From Sphaerolaimus hirsutus (lineage: Eukaryota; Nematoda; Chromadorea; Monhysterida; Sphaerolaimidae): 64,000 nt of DNA. The position numbers were made by a program, and so were the translations under genes. Numbering within the stretch: the stretch's first letter is position 1; each line of letters starts with the position of its first letter. The notes beneath the pieces are model-generated. The model did not search any database and had not been told where the DNA came from. It was given only the letters and a program-made list of their open reading frames with translations. The stretch spans positions 558,001 through 622,000 of the forward strand of contig OZ038457.1 in assembly GCA_964036195.1 (NCBI GenBank), written 5' to 3'. Positions 24,539 through 34,160 of the stretch are shown piece by piece.

Positions 24539-25024
24539 CAGGGGTTTAGTGGGCGGGGGGGAGGGGGTTACCCCCCAAATCCGCCAGCTACCTATCTATC
24601 CCAGAGGCAAAATTTTGGGCTACTATCTGCCAGCTACCTATCTATCCCGGCCCAGAGGCAAAATTTTGGGCTACTATCCCCAAATCAACCAGCTATCTAC
24701 CTATCTGGGGCGATTGTTGAGAAACTATACCCCAATTTTCGCTCAAAATCACTATTTTTCATACCTTTATATAGATTTTAACCTCCAAAATCACATTTCA
24801 TGCGTGTAACTGCCTATTCTCAGCTATTTTCAGTACTATATGTTCTTATCCTATTTTGAGCTATTTTTCACCTACTTTTAGCGATTTTCCTCCCTTCTAT
24901 GCCTATATTTTGAACCCCCCCAACCCCCCCCCCCCCCAAATTTTTTTCAGCTATCTATCCCTCCGGAGGAGCGATTTGCTATCTATATGAACCCTCGCGG
25001 GGGTCCAAATCTACAAAAACCCTG
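24539..25024. mobile_element. hAT-like element with CTACCTATCTATCCC repeats
   Basis: Starts CAGGGGTTTAGTGGG and ends CTACAAAAACCCTG, flanked by a perfect 8-bp duplication TGTGTAGT (24531-24538 and 25025-25032). Near the left end a unit of about 45 bases (CCAGCTACCTATCTATCCC then AGAGGCAAAATTTTGGGCTA) is repeated about 2.5 times; C-runs lie at 24917-24940. Relatives occur near 49330-49620. Confidence 0.75.
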
Positions 25025-25437
25025 TGTGTAGTGCAAACACTTTGTTTCAGGCGGCTGTTCGCGGTTCAACATTTGAGCTTTTATCTGATTTTGCTCAATG
25101 TTTTGGCATGAAAAGACTGTACGGATGCTACGCATGCTGAATTGAAAAACCGCCTAATCTGCAAGCTTCCAAACGATATTGTTTCAGCAAGTTTTTTCGG
25201 TTCAGTGTTTGTCAAAAACATGGGTATGAAGAAACATTCGGTCTCAGTGTGCACAGCCCCTATTACTAAGCTTATCACATGGATTTATATATTAAATTCT
25301 GGTAGATAAATCATTATAAAACTATTATTATAATTGTTATATTTAGGTTATATTTATAATTGTTATATTTAGGTTACAAATTTGGATTTGAATGGATGGA
25401 TTCCATTCATTAGTATTACACAGTTGATTTTATTCAG

Positions 25438-25671
25438 TCCAAGTCAGGGGNNNNNNNNNNNNNNNNNNNNNNNNNNNNNNNNNNNNNNNNNNNNNNNNNN
25501 NNNNNNNNNNNNNNNNNNNNNNNNNNNNNNNNNNNNNNNNNNNNNNNNNNNNNNNNNNNNNNNNNNNNNNNNNNNNNNNNNNNNNNNNNNNNNNNNNNNN
25601 NNNNNNNNNNNNNNNNNNNNNNNNNNNNNNNNNNNNNNNNNNNNNNNNNNTGGATTTGACTGGGGCTGCTG
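25438..25671 (+). CDS. Gene 1 exon split by the assembly gap
   Basis: A good acceptor (GATTTTATTCAG) opens the exon 13 bases before the N run. After the gap, TGGATTTGACTGGGGCTGCT is followed by G|GTGAGT. In the frame demanded by the next exon the visible 3' part reads DLTGAA, continued by DPYVKL after splicing: the calcium-binding loop 1 signature of a C2 domain. Most of the first half of that domain must lie in the gap. Frames drawn through the N run have no meaning. Confidence 0.55.
25451..25650. other. Assembly gap (200 N)
   Basis: Exactly 200 N, likely a placeholder length. It removes the N-terminal strands of the C2 domain. Confidence 0.99.
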
Positions 25672-25835
25672 GTGAGTGGTACTTTTGGGTATTTTGAGTA
25701 TTTTTTGTATTTATTGAAGATGTATTTATGTGGATGTTCATTTCAAATTTGAATTTTTCACATAAGTATAATATTCATTTCACACTTAACCACAAAAATT
25801 TTTCTCACAAAAATAGTATCCAAAAATTGCCGCAG

Positions 25836-26056
25836 ACCCCTATGTAAAATTGACCATACTAGAACCGGCATCCGACCCTGCTGAAAAGCCGACGGTGCGT
25901 TTTAAAAAGAAAACGTCGGTTAGGAAGAACACCCTGGAGCCAATTTGGAACGAGCCCCTGAATATGACAATTCCTTGGGCGGCACTGGTCAAGTCGCAAT
26001 TGTTGCTCACGGTAATGGATTATGACATGATTAGCAGCGATGACGAAATGGGATTT
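25836..26056 (+). CDS. Gene 1 exon: C2 domain core
   Basis: Acceptor ATTGCCGCAG, donor TTT|GTAAGT. It begins with two bases completing an Asp codon, then PYVKLTILEPASDPAEKPTV, a basic strand (FKKKTSVRKNTLEPIWNEPL) and TVMDYDMISSDDEMGF. This is the typical C2 order: DPYVK after loop 1, the K-rich beta-4 strand, the NTLxPxWNE motif and the loop 3 D-x-D. The aspartates suggest calcium-dependent membrane binding. The PYVKL/NTLEPIWNE pattern resembles tandem-C2 proteins (synaptotagmin, Slp/bitesize, rabphilin). Which of these it is cannot be told, because the rest of the protein is unseen. It ends in phase 0. Confidence 0.85.
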
Positions 26057-26126
26057 GTAAGTTGTTGTGTGTGTGTTTGTTTGTCATTGTTGTTGAGTTT
26101 GTTGTTGTTTTTTGGTGGGGGGGGGG

Positions 26127-26265
26127 AGGGTTCGAACGATATGACTTTTCGATATCGATATTCGATATTCGATATTTTTTCAAAATTTTCGATATCGATA
26201 TTCGATATTCGATATTGAAAAATGGTCGATATCCGATATTCGATACGATATATTGTTTGAACCCT
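26127..26265. mobile_element. Hairpin of CGATATT repeats
   Basis: AGGGTTCGAACGATATGAC at the left and ATATATTGTTTGAACCCTA at the right are inverted; between them run TCGATATCGATATTCGATAT units in both orientations. G-rich flanks make a target duplication impossible to define. It begins about 70 bases after the donor of the C2 core exon. Confidence 0.55.
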
Positions 26266-26566
26266 AGGGGAGGGGTGGTTTGAAATTGGAGGGCAAACCT
26301 ATATTATTGGAGAGAAGGAATTGCCGATTTGACAAGTGAGTAGTTAAGTCGGTCATGAAAGTAGCAAAAGCGTTAAGTTAAAAGCAAAGTCATGTGGCAC
26401 GAAGACACGTAAATGAGAAGACATCATTATCATAAAAAAATTAATTTGCAACTTGACTACCCTGCCCTTTAAAATCTCACTTAACACTTTTTTGCCACGT
26501 GTCCACTTGCTGAAGGATAAATCCGTATAATAAAGCGGGGATCAGTCAGTTATGCCAAAAACGCAG

Positions 26567-26654
26567 ATACTGTTCGGGCAGTGCGGCTGGCACGATGCCA
26601 AGCGGCACCAGCCCGCCGCCGCGACCAACTCCGACCACCAGCAGCACCCACCAG
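26567..26654 (+). CDS. Gene 1 exon: end of C2 domain, variable loop
   Basis: Acceptor CCAAAAACGCAG, donor CCACCAG|GTTTTT. The exon is in phase with the previous one and gives ILFGQCGWHDAKRHQPAAAT then a His/Gln/Pro tail, 29 codons plus one base. The ILFG start matches the strand after loop 3 in C2 domains (G-x-V/I-L-x-G). The His/Pro-rich stretch is an insertion compared with usual synaptotagmin C2 domains. Confidence 0.7.
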
Positions 26655-26770
26655 GTTTTTCAGCGGCCCCATTGATACTACTTGAAGCTTACCTTATTGC
26701 CAGATTTGGTGCCCACCTCGATTAGACCATCCGTGAATATTTACCAGCGGGCTAATAAAATACCCAACAG

Positions 26771-26925
26771 CAGGTGCCGGCACCAGTCCGCCCGCCGCTG
26801 GCAACGTTCCAAATATGTGCCCGAACGATAGGGCGTGCGCGGTGTGGCACGACTTTTTGAAAGAGAAAAGTTCAACCGCCTCTTGGCTGCCGTTGAAACC
26901 GTGGAATTTGCGACCGGACGTTTGA
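26771..26925 (+). CDS. Gene 1 terminal exon
   Basis: Acceptor AAATACCCAACAG; two bases complete the split Ala codon (intron 26655-26770, 116 bases, GT..AG). It reads GAGTSPPAAGNVPNMCPNDR, then AVWHDFLKEKSSTASWLPLK and ends PWNLRPDV before TGA. W-H-x-F/M-L followed by a W-x-L about 14 residues later is the usual end of a synaptotagmin- or Slp-type C2 domain, so this is the C-terminus. Without the splice the previous frame stops after 25 codons, which supports the intron. Confidence 0.75.
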
Positions 26926-27695
26926 GCTTTACCTGCTTTACCCTATGGGAAAAGTGATAAAAATTTTGAATGTTTTTTTTTCTTAAGTGATTTTTTCGAA
27001 AACGTCGTCGAATTTCTGTTTGCCATCGTTAGCTTTACGTGAGTTTAACTTCGAATAAAACCCCAGGGGTGAAATTCAATTTATCTGACATTGAATCTAT
27101 CGAATTTGATGTCGTCTTTATACCTGGTGCCAATCCCAAGCCTTGTAAAGTGTAAAGTAAAGTGTCAAATGTAAAGTCAAATGCAAAGTAAACTGTCAAT
27201 TGTCATGCAAAGTTCAGTAATAAAATCTTTTCTTTTTTGTTTTGATTGACACTTTACTTTGCATTTGACTTTACATTTGACACTTTACTTCACACTTTAC
27301 AGGGCTTGGGACTGCCCCCAGACTAGTGTTTTAGCAAAGGATATTGGCACTTCGCACACTAGTTTACTGTCTGTAAACTCGAATTTTGTAAACTCATAAA
27401 TCGGCTTTGAATGCAATTGAGTTTACCACGATGAGGTGTCTGTCAACTACAGTTGACGAAGGTCCAAATAACTGATTGTGGTAAACTCAAATCCGTTCAA
27501 AGCTGATTTCTGAATACCACATTTGAGTTTACACTGTGAATGATCCACTGTGTGCGGTATAAACAATGTGCTACTCCGTATATTCTTGGCTATGTGGCTA
27601 TTTGCGACAATTCACTGTTGGGGGTATTCGAGGGCACAATGGGTTGTATAAATAAATGATGATTATAGGGATCTGAAGATTGCGTTATTAATACA
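26926..27695. other. Downstream of gene 1; hairpin repeats
   Basis: 26960-27033 is a fragment of the CGAATTTT family ending TTTGCCATCGTTAGC. 27124-27321 is a hairpin of AAAGTGTAAAGT units between CTGGTGCCAATCCCAAGCC and GGCTTGGGACTGCCCCCAG (the same family as 51713-51955). 27351-27557 is a CGCACACTAGTTTACTG palindromic element. I see no obvious exon. Confidence 0.5.
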
Positions 27696-28134
27696 TACCG
27701 TATTACCTCGAAATACCCCCATGGGGGTTTATTATTTCGCCAGCAAAATTTGAGGGGGGGTTAATTCGAGGGGGGGGTTTATTCGAGGGGGGTCTTATTA
27801 TTTCGTCAGAAATTTTCGTAAGGATCGTAGTAAATAGTAGGCATTTGCATGCCCAAAACAGGTAATAAATGTGTCCAAACAAGATATATTTGGACATAAA
27901 AACGTAGATTAGCTACACAAACATGTCCATGTGTAGCTGCAATACAAATAAACAGTAATATACATCATGTACATTGCATACATGACGTATTTATTATGAA
28001 AAGACGTACATCATTCCGAAGGGGGGGGGGTATTTCGAGGGGGGGGTTTATTATTTTCCCAGCCGATTTTGAGGGGGGGTTAATTCGAGGGGGGGGTTAA
28101 TTCAAGGGGGGGGATAATTCGAGGTAATACGGTA
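27696..28134. mobile_element. TA-flanked C-run MITE, complete
   Basis: 439 bases, TACCGTATTACCTCGAAATA to CGAGGTAATACGGTA, the inverse orientation of the copy at 11141-11579 and of equal length. The core words CAGGTAATAAATGTGTCC and ACATCATGTACATTGCATAC are shared. Confidence 0.75.
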
Positions 28135-28569
28135 GTTTGATGATGTTTTAGTTTAGACACATTAGTAAAGTAGTATTTATTTATCCTTATATTTAGCATT
28201 CCCACAGTAGGTAGTGTTTTTTTAAATTCGAAAACTAGCTTTGTCAATGGCTGTCCGAAAAATCACAGCGAAAATTAGAAATCTCCCCAAATTACACTTC
28301 TCACAAAATCAGTATTATTCAATTCAATTTCACGTTACGAATGTGTTTTCAGTTTTATTGCGCCATTGTGAATTTTTCTGCACCGTTTACAGTTTGCCAA
28401 TGTGGCTGAACATACTAGATTACTAACACCAGTGCACTCAAATTTGAGTACTCGTAAATCAGCCTTGAACGTATATGAGCTTAATTTTGAGATTGACCTT
28501 GCGATCTCTTTCAACTGATGATAACAAGGTGAACTCAAAATAAAACCGAAATACACGTAGGTATTTAGG
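28135..28569. other. No gene seen
   Basis: 28410-28560 has decayed CACTAGTTTAC-type palindromic words (ACATACTAGATTACTAACAC, CAAATTTGAGTACTCG). The 60-73 residue frames here carry no motif. Confidence 0.35.
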
Positions 28570-29650
28570 CAGAGTTGCGAAAGTGTATTTACACTTACCC
28601 GAAATACCCGGGTAAATGGGTATTTATATTTACACTTACACTTACACTTTCATAAAATACCCATACACTTTTTTTACACTTTCCTGGGCAAAATACCCGG
28701 GTACAGAAAGTGTATTTTTTTATTTCAGATTGCCCTGTTTTATGCTTTTGAGAAAGCATAAAATAGGGTCATGTACAAAAAAAATGCATTGAATGTAGAA
28801 AATATGGCAAATTTACAAACTAGCATTTTATCTAAACAGGGTGCACGCCAGGTCCGCCACCCAAATTCTGAGTCGGTGCCGGACGCCATATCTCCAGTTG
28901 TAGTGGTGGGATTTATTCGAAATTTTAAGGGCATATACTCGAAACCCACCCACTACTATATGCGGGCTGGGGAAGGTCGGCGACCCACACTCAGGTGGGT
29001 CGCGACCTTCCCGACCCGTATACAGTAGTGGGTGGGTTTCGAGTATATGCCCTCAAAATTTCGAATAAATCCCCCCACTACAACCGGAGATATGGCGTCC
29101 GGCACCTACTCAGAATTTGGGTGGCGGACCTGGCGTGCACCCTGTTTACAACCTTTGATCAGTACTCATGGTATTCTACAGTTTCATCATACTTTTGTAA
29201 AAAGGACAAGATCAATGGAAATTCACCAGCTGGACACAAAGTCAACTTTTGCATTGACATTTGCTGCATGTCCATTCTTGCATTTAAACAGTGTGTATTG
29301 CATTGCTTAATCAGTAAAATATCAACACTGATGAAAAAGTGCCATTATTAGAGAACTTCATACCACTACAGTATTTGTTACAGTCTGAAATGTTTCATAA
29401 AAGGCTGTAAAATGTGAAATAATACATGAAAATGATAAATAAATTGATCTAAAGGTGAGAACAGCGGTGTTTTCTGATGCTCAACAGTGAGAGCTCTTTC
29501 TAAAACAAATTTTTACACTTACACTTTTTTTACACTTTCCTAGGTCTTTTTAAAATACCTTACACTTTTCGTATCCATACTCAAAATTTGGAAAGTGTAT
29601 TTACACTTACACTTACACTTTCCAAAAATACCGGTATTTTAACAACTCTG
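28570..29650. mobile_element. hAT-like element, ACACTT interior
   Basis: CAGAGTTGCGAAAGTG to TTTTAACAACTCTG, flanked by a perfect 8-bp duplication TATTTAGG (28562-28569 and 29651-29658). The ends are made of TTTACACTTACACTTTCC units with AATACCCGGGTA. A foldback element (28837-29144) is nested inside. The termini equal those of 50242-50734, which has TACGTAAA units instead. Confidence 0.8.
28837..29144. mobile_element. Near-perfect foldback element, about 150-base arms
   Basis: CAGGGTGCACGCCAGGTCCG at the left is exactly inverted at the right (ending GCGTGCACCCTG). The arms match almost base for base over about 150 bases and meet near 28985-29000 at a short GACCTTCC/GGAAGGTC centre. The 69-, 85-, 92- and 118-residue frames across it are the two arms read on either strand. 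Confidence 0.75.
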
Positions 29651-29705
29651 TATTTAGGTTCAAAGCTGATATACGAGTATAAAAAAATACCTACTCAATT
29701 CTGAG

Positions 29706-29954
29706 TAGTGATGGAAAAGCGCCATGGGGCTGGCGCCTTTGGCACTTTGGGCACTTGGCGCCATTTTGCTGTGGCGCCATTGGCGGTTTTCGCGCTTGGC
29801 GCTATTTTTGTTTTGCGCCAGGAACTAAATTCCTGGCGCTGACGCTTGGCGCCATTTTGCTCTGGCTCTATTGGCGCTTGGCACTGGGGTTAAGAAAAAA
29901 GCCATGGCGCTTTTGGCGATTAGCGACAAAGTCCGGCCGCTTTTTCCATCACTA
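29706..29954. mobile_element. GGCGCC element (TAGTGATGG ends)
   Basis: TAGTGATGGAAAAGCGCCAT to CTTTTTCCATCACTA with GGCGCCA/TTGGCGC units between. No target duplication is recognisable, unlike the copies at 1066 and 14807. Confidence 0.6.
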
Positions 29955-30041
29955 TTTTTGGAAAAGTGAATTTACTGGTGTTAGTGAATTTTTTATTTGA
30001 ATGTGAAGGGAAACGTTGCTTACGCCAAACCTGAAATCAAC

Positions 30042-30405
30042 TACCGTATTTCTTCTAATAGAACAGCGCCGTTCTATTTTTTCGTCAACTTTTTTACCAG
30101 CCGTTCTATTGGAGGTGCCGTTCTATTGGAGGCTGCCGTTCTATTTTTTTCTTCAGACATTTTCACATGATTTCATTTGAGCATAGTATTTGTAGTGAAG
30201 CGTGAGCGACGTCTTAATATCAGAGGATCAATCCAAATGTGAAAACAACCCGTGAATCATAGTTCGGAACACCCTGGATGATTTCGCCACCAATTTTTCT
30301 AATATTTTTGGGTTTTGGCACTCTTAAAACGAAATTTCTACCTGCCGTTCTATTGCAGGTGCCGTTCTATTGGAGGTATGCCGTTGTATTAGAAGAAATA
30401 CGGTA
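30042..30405. mobile_element. TACCGTATTT-ended element, GTTCTATT units
   Basis: TACCGTATTTCTTCTAATAG to TAGAAGAAATACGGTA. Next to each end are GCCGTTCTATTGGAGG units, a quite different interior from the C-run copies that share the first ten terminal bases. 364 bases, non-coding. Confidence 0.65.
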
Positions 30406-31699
30406 TAGTTACAGTTTCCCAAAAAATTAGGTAAAATAAGGTTACCCATTGGGCCTACACACACTAGTTTTCCGCGTGACTTTCATGGGAAAACTCAATT
30501 TAGTTTTCCCATTGTGCAGGCAACAGATGCAAGAGGCCGCCATTTGCAATTTTTTTATGATGATCCCTTTGTGACACCCATTTGGGAAAACTGTGAAAAA
30601 ATGGTGAAAGTTTAATGAGTTTTGCACCATAAAAAAATTGATTTCCGGAACGTTATTTATGTTGCATGTTATACACTATGTGAAACTGTATATATATGTA
30701 CATTTTTGTGCTTCCAGTTACTTTTGTTCTTTTTTAAATAATTTTTGAAAATCATGAATATAATAATTTTTATAAAATAATTGGTTACTTTGTAATACTT
30801 GTAAATTTAGAGCCACGTACAGTTTTTTTTTCTCTTTTATTTGATACTAATCACACATTGTCATTACCACAGTTTGAAAAATGAATGAATTTAACATGTA
30901 TGACATAAAAAAATCAATAAAATTTTAATCACTTGGCAATCAGCTGCAATTTTTTCACATGAGGCACAGCATGTATTCAGTATATTGTCAAAAAAAAAGT
31001 TGATATATCTACACCATAAAAAAATGAAAAAAAATATTTTTCAATTCCTTTTACTAAAACATGTCCTAAAAATCAAATTTTTTTACCCTGAGCGCTCATT
31101 AGACTTTTATCGAAAGACAAAAATATGCGGGAACACATGAAATCCAAATCAAGCATTAATCACGAACTCAACTAATTGTATAGTTGAAAAGCTAAAATAT
31201 TTAGTTTTCCCACGTTGCATGCAGAAGGTGAAAAATAATTTACACTTGGTAGTAAAATTTTCATTTAGCTTTTCACTTATTACCAATTCATGCAGCACAC
31301 ACATGAACAATCAAAACCTGTCATAAAAAATTATAAAAATTCAACAATTTCGCCAATTTATCCATGGCAGAACCCCCTCTGGAGTCTTCATCCACTCGTT
31401 CAGTTTCTCTCTAAACCCTCTGTGGTCACGCTCGCGTCGTTGATCACCATGTTGCACGTTATCCAGCCCATCACATTCATCCCTCCAGTCCAACTGCATT
31501 ATTTAGCATACATTCTTTGTAATAAAAACATGTCAAAACAGTGATAAATATAAAACAAAAACAAAACAAACTGTGTGGTCGCAAAGCATTTGTTCATCTG
31601 GAGCGCACAGCGGTGCTTTCTCATTCCCCATCTGGTGGCAGTCACAAACTGCGTAAAATCACCGTGTAAAATGGCAAGTGTCATGCGAGGTGTCAAAAC
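30406..31699. other. No supported gene
   Basis: 30449-30520 is a CCTACACACACTAGTTTTCC arm (its inverse is at 34120-34160). 31350-31500 is GC-richer and open on the - strand for about 50 codons; without a motif or clear splice pair it stays uncalled. Confidence 0.35.
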
Positions 31700-31972
31700 T
31701 AGGGTGTCAACTTTCCATTTTCCATTTATGCTTTCCACAGGCAAATTTTTTTCCATTTCCGCTTCCATTTTCTGGCTCACTTGTCTGCTTTTCAAAACAA
31801 AATTCATTTTCCAGCTCAATTTTCTTTTTCTCAAGTATTTCTGTTTCAGTGAAACTGGTAAACATGCATGCAAGTTCTCAATTTTGTAAATTTTTGTATT
31901 TCCAGCATAATTACAGAACATTTTTCAATTTTCATTCCCGTTTTCTGCCAAAAAGTTTTTGTTGACACCCTA
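31700..31972. mobile_element. TTTTCC-repeat element (TAGGGTGTCAA ends)
   Basis: TAGGGTGTCAACTTTCCATT to GTTTTTGTTGACACCCTA with TTTCCATTTTCC units between; a shorter, inverted relative of 21991-22601. No clear duplication. Confidence 0.6.
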
Positions 31973-32282
31973 AGTATCACTGAATAAAATTCTTTGAAGT
32001 TGTAGTAACGTGTGCCGCTGTCTGAAATGTACGATTTTTACAAAAAATGCCAAAAATATCATGTCAAAGTTCAGTTGAGTTTTCCTAACATGACGTTATT
32101 TGTGCTTAACTACTATTTCTTTACTGTCGCCATGGTTGTCACCATGAAAACCATGTGAAAACTCAAAAATTTGAAAAAATTTTACTCATTTAATACATAT
32201 CGTTAAGTGCCTATCTCTCTACACAAAATAGAGGAAAAAATTCTGCATAAAACCTCCAAATTTCACATCTCTGGTCCATTCA

Positions 32283-32490
32283 TGTCTCGTTTAAAGATAC
32301 TTTTTCAAAGTGGCCACCTGTGTGAAAACTCACCGATATGGCGACAAAAATGGCGACATTTTGACACCATTTTTGTCGCCATGGCGACAGTTTTCCACAG
32401 ATGCTTGCATATTGTGAAAACTGCCGACACGTGTGGCGACATTTCTTGTCGCCACCTGTCGCCACCTGTCGCCATGTGTCGCCAGTTTTC
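32283..32490. repeat. GTCGCCA/TGGCGAC palindromic repeat cluster
   Basis: About a dozen GGCGACA or TGTCGCC words alternate with TTTTCACA words in both orientations, so the region folds back. A second cluster lies at 33893-34110. Frames through it are repeat translations. Confidence 0.6.
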
Positions 32491-33034
32491 ACAACGTGTA
32501 TGCATATTGTTCCCATAATGACAGACAAAGTGGAAAACTGCTTCATGCATTGCAAAAACTGCTATTGAGCCAAGGAATATTGTCAACATGCTGGCACATT
32601 GTGAAAACTCAACATGCATTTTTTAAACAGTGCAAACAGTGTTATTTGTAATTACTGGTGAATGAGAATAGCAGTGTTTACTTTTGAAGTCATTTGATTT
32701 AAGTTTGTTTAATTCATTTGGAAATTGGTTTAGCAAGTAGTTTGTGAAGTACTTAGTTAAGTAGTTAAATGTTGTGCAATTAGTGAGTAACCAGTTCCTA
32801 TCATGTTACAACATCGATATAGTTTCATACACACTGGCAAATTTCCAATACAGTCACTTATTCAATCTCATTCACTTTTCGAAGTTTGTGCAACACAATT
32901 ACAGCTATGAAAAGCTCAAGAAATATGGTCAAAATACAATAATCATGTTTTTGTTTGTAATGTTTGTGTTCCCATTACATTTTTCAAAATTCTGGTCCTA
33001 ATGCATGATTCCATTTACTAAGGCATTATTCACA
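32491..33034. other. No gene seen
   Basis: AT-rich sequence without motif, repeat or exon that I can support. Confidence 0.4.
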
Positions 33035-33455
33035 TACCATAATTCCTCAAAATACCCCCAGGGGGTTTATTTTTTCAGAGTGGAAATTTTGAGGGGGGTA
33101 TTTCAAGGGGGGGCTTTTTCGAGGGGGGGTTATTATTTCGTCAGAAATTTTCAGGAAATTCATAGTAAACAGTATGCTTTTTCATACCCAAAACTGGTAA
33201 TAAACATGGGTAAATAGGATATATCAGGACATATCGGGTATTTAGACGTACATCTGTACACATATTAACGTATATGTGTATCTGTGATGCAAATTGGCAT
33301 CAATAAATACATCATGTACATTGCATACATGATGTATATCATTCCAGACAGGGGGTATTTTGAGGGGGGGGTATTTTTTCCTCAGCAGGAAAACACCTGG
33401 GGGTATTTTGAGGGGGGTTAATGCAAGGGGGGGGTGTAATTCAAGGAAATATGGT
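33035..33455. mobile_element. TA-flanked C-run MITE
   Basis: TACCATAATTCCTCAAAATA to TTCAAGGAAATATGGTA; 421 bases. It is the same subfamily as 52047-52501 (GGTATTTTTTCCTCAGC..AAACACCTGGGGG). Confidence 0.7.
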
Positions 33456-33745
33456 ACATTATTCTCAAAAACATTCATTGCTGTCTTTTTACAATTGTAT
33501 TGTCTGCAATATTTCTCTCATATGTAAAAAGTAAAATGGAAAACAACAGGTGTGTACATGATATTTTTCTTCAAAATATACAATGAAAAACAGGAACAAA
33601 TATCAAGCATGAAAAATTAACAAAATCAAAAACAAATGTATCACATGTAAAGCACAAAAATAGTAAATATATATCTGATAAAGCACGATGTCAGTACTTT
33701 CACAGATTAAACTGTGTTGATACAACATCACATTTGTTCACATTG

Positions 33746-33779
33746 CCCTCCTCCACCTCCTCCTCCTCCTCCTCCTCTG
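33746..33779. repeat. CTC trinucleotide microsatellite
   Basis: CCTCCTCCACCTCCTCCTCC and continuing; a simple repeat of about 34 bases. Confidence 0.85.
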
Positions 33780-33892
33780 TCTGCATGTCAAAAATGGCTG
33801 TGGTTAATTGCAAGTTCAACAGAGTTGCTTACACAGCAAAGTTTGGCAGTTTTCACTTATTGCATTCACATGTCGAAAATTCAATATAGTTG

Positions 33893-34160
33893 TCCATGGT
33901 GACAATGGCGACAATGGCGACATGTCGCCATGTGGTATGGCGACATTCAGGAAGTGTTGCCATACCACATGGCGACATTTTCCATTCAGTTTTCCCCTAT
34001 TGCATTCATGTTGGGAAAAATTGTGACTTGCCGAAACCAAAACAAATTTATTTTTACCTCTAAATTTTACTTCATGCAAGATGGGAAAACTGAATGGCGA
34101 CATGTCACCATTTGAGTTTTCCCAAGCGTCACGCGGAAAACTAGTGTGTGTGGGCACAAT
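33893..34160. repeat. GTCGCCA cluster ending in a CACTAG arm
   Basis: GGTGACAATGGCGACAATGG units and their inverse, then GTCACGCGGAAAACTAGTGT GTGTGGGCACAAT. The end is the inverse of the arm at 30449-30490, so 30446-34160 may be one large element holding both GTCGCCA clusters; nesting makes this uncertain. Confidence 0.45.

Noticed and set aside
25382..25741. Frames running through the N block
   Set aside because: The gap sequence is unknown, so the translation has no meaning.
28740..29351. Frames of 69-118 residues sharing the same peptide on both strands
   Set aside because: The two arms of one foldback element; identical peptides arise from the inverted copy.
31361..31500. About 50-codon open frame on the - strand in a GC-richer patch
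   Set aside because: No recognisable family and no convincing splice pair.
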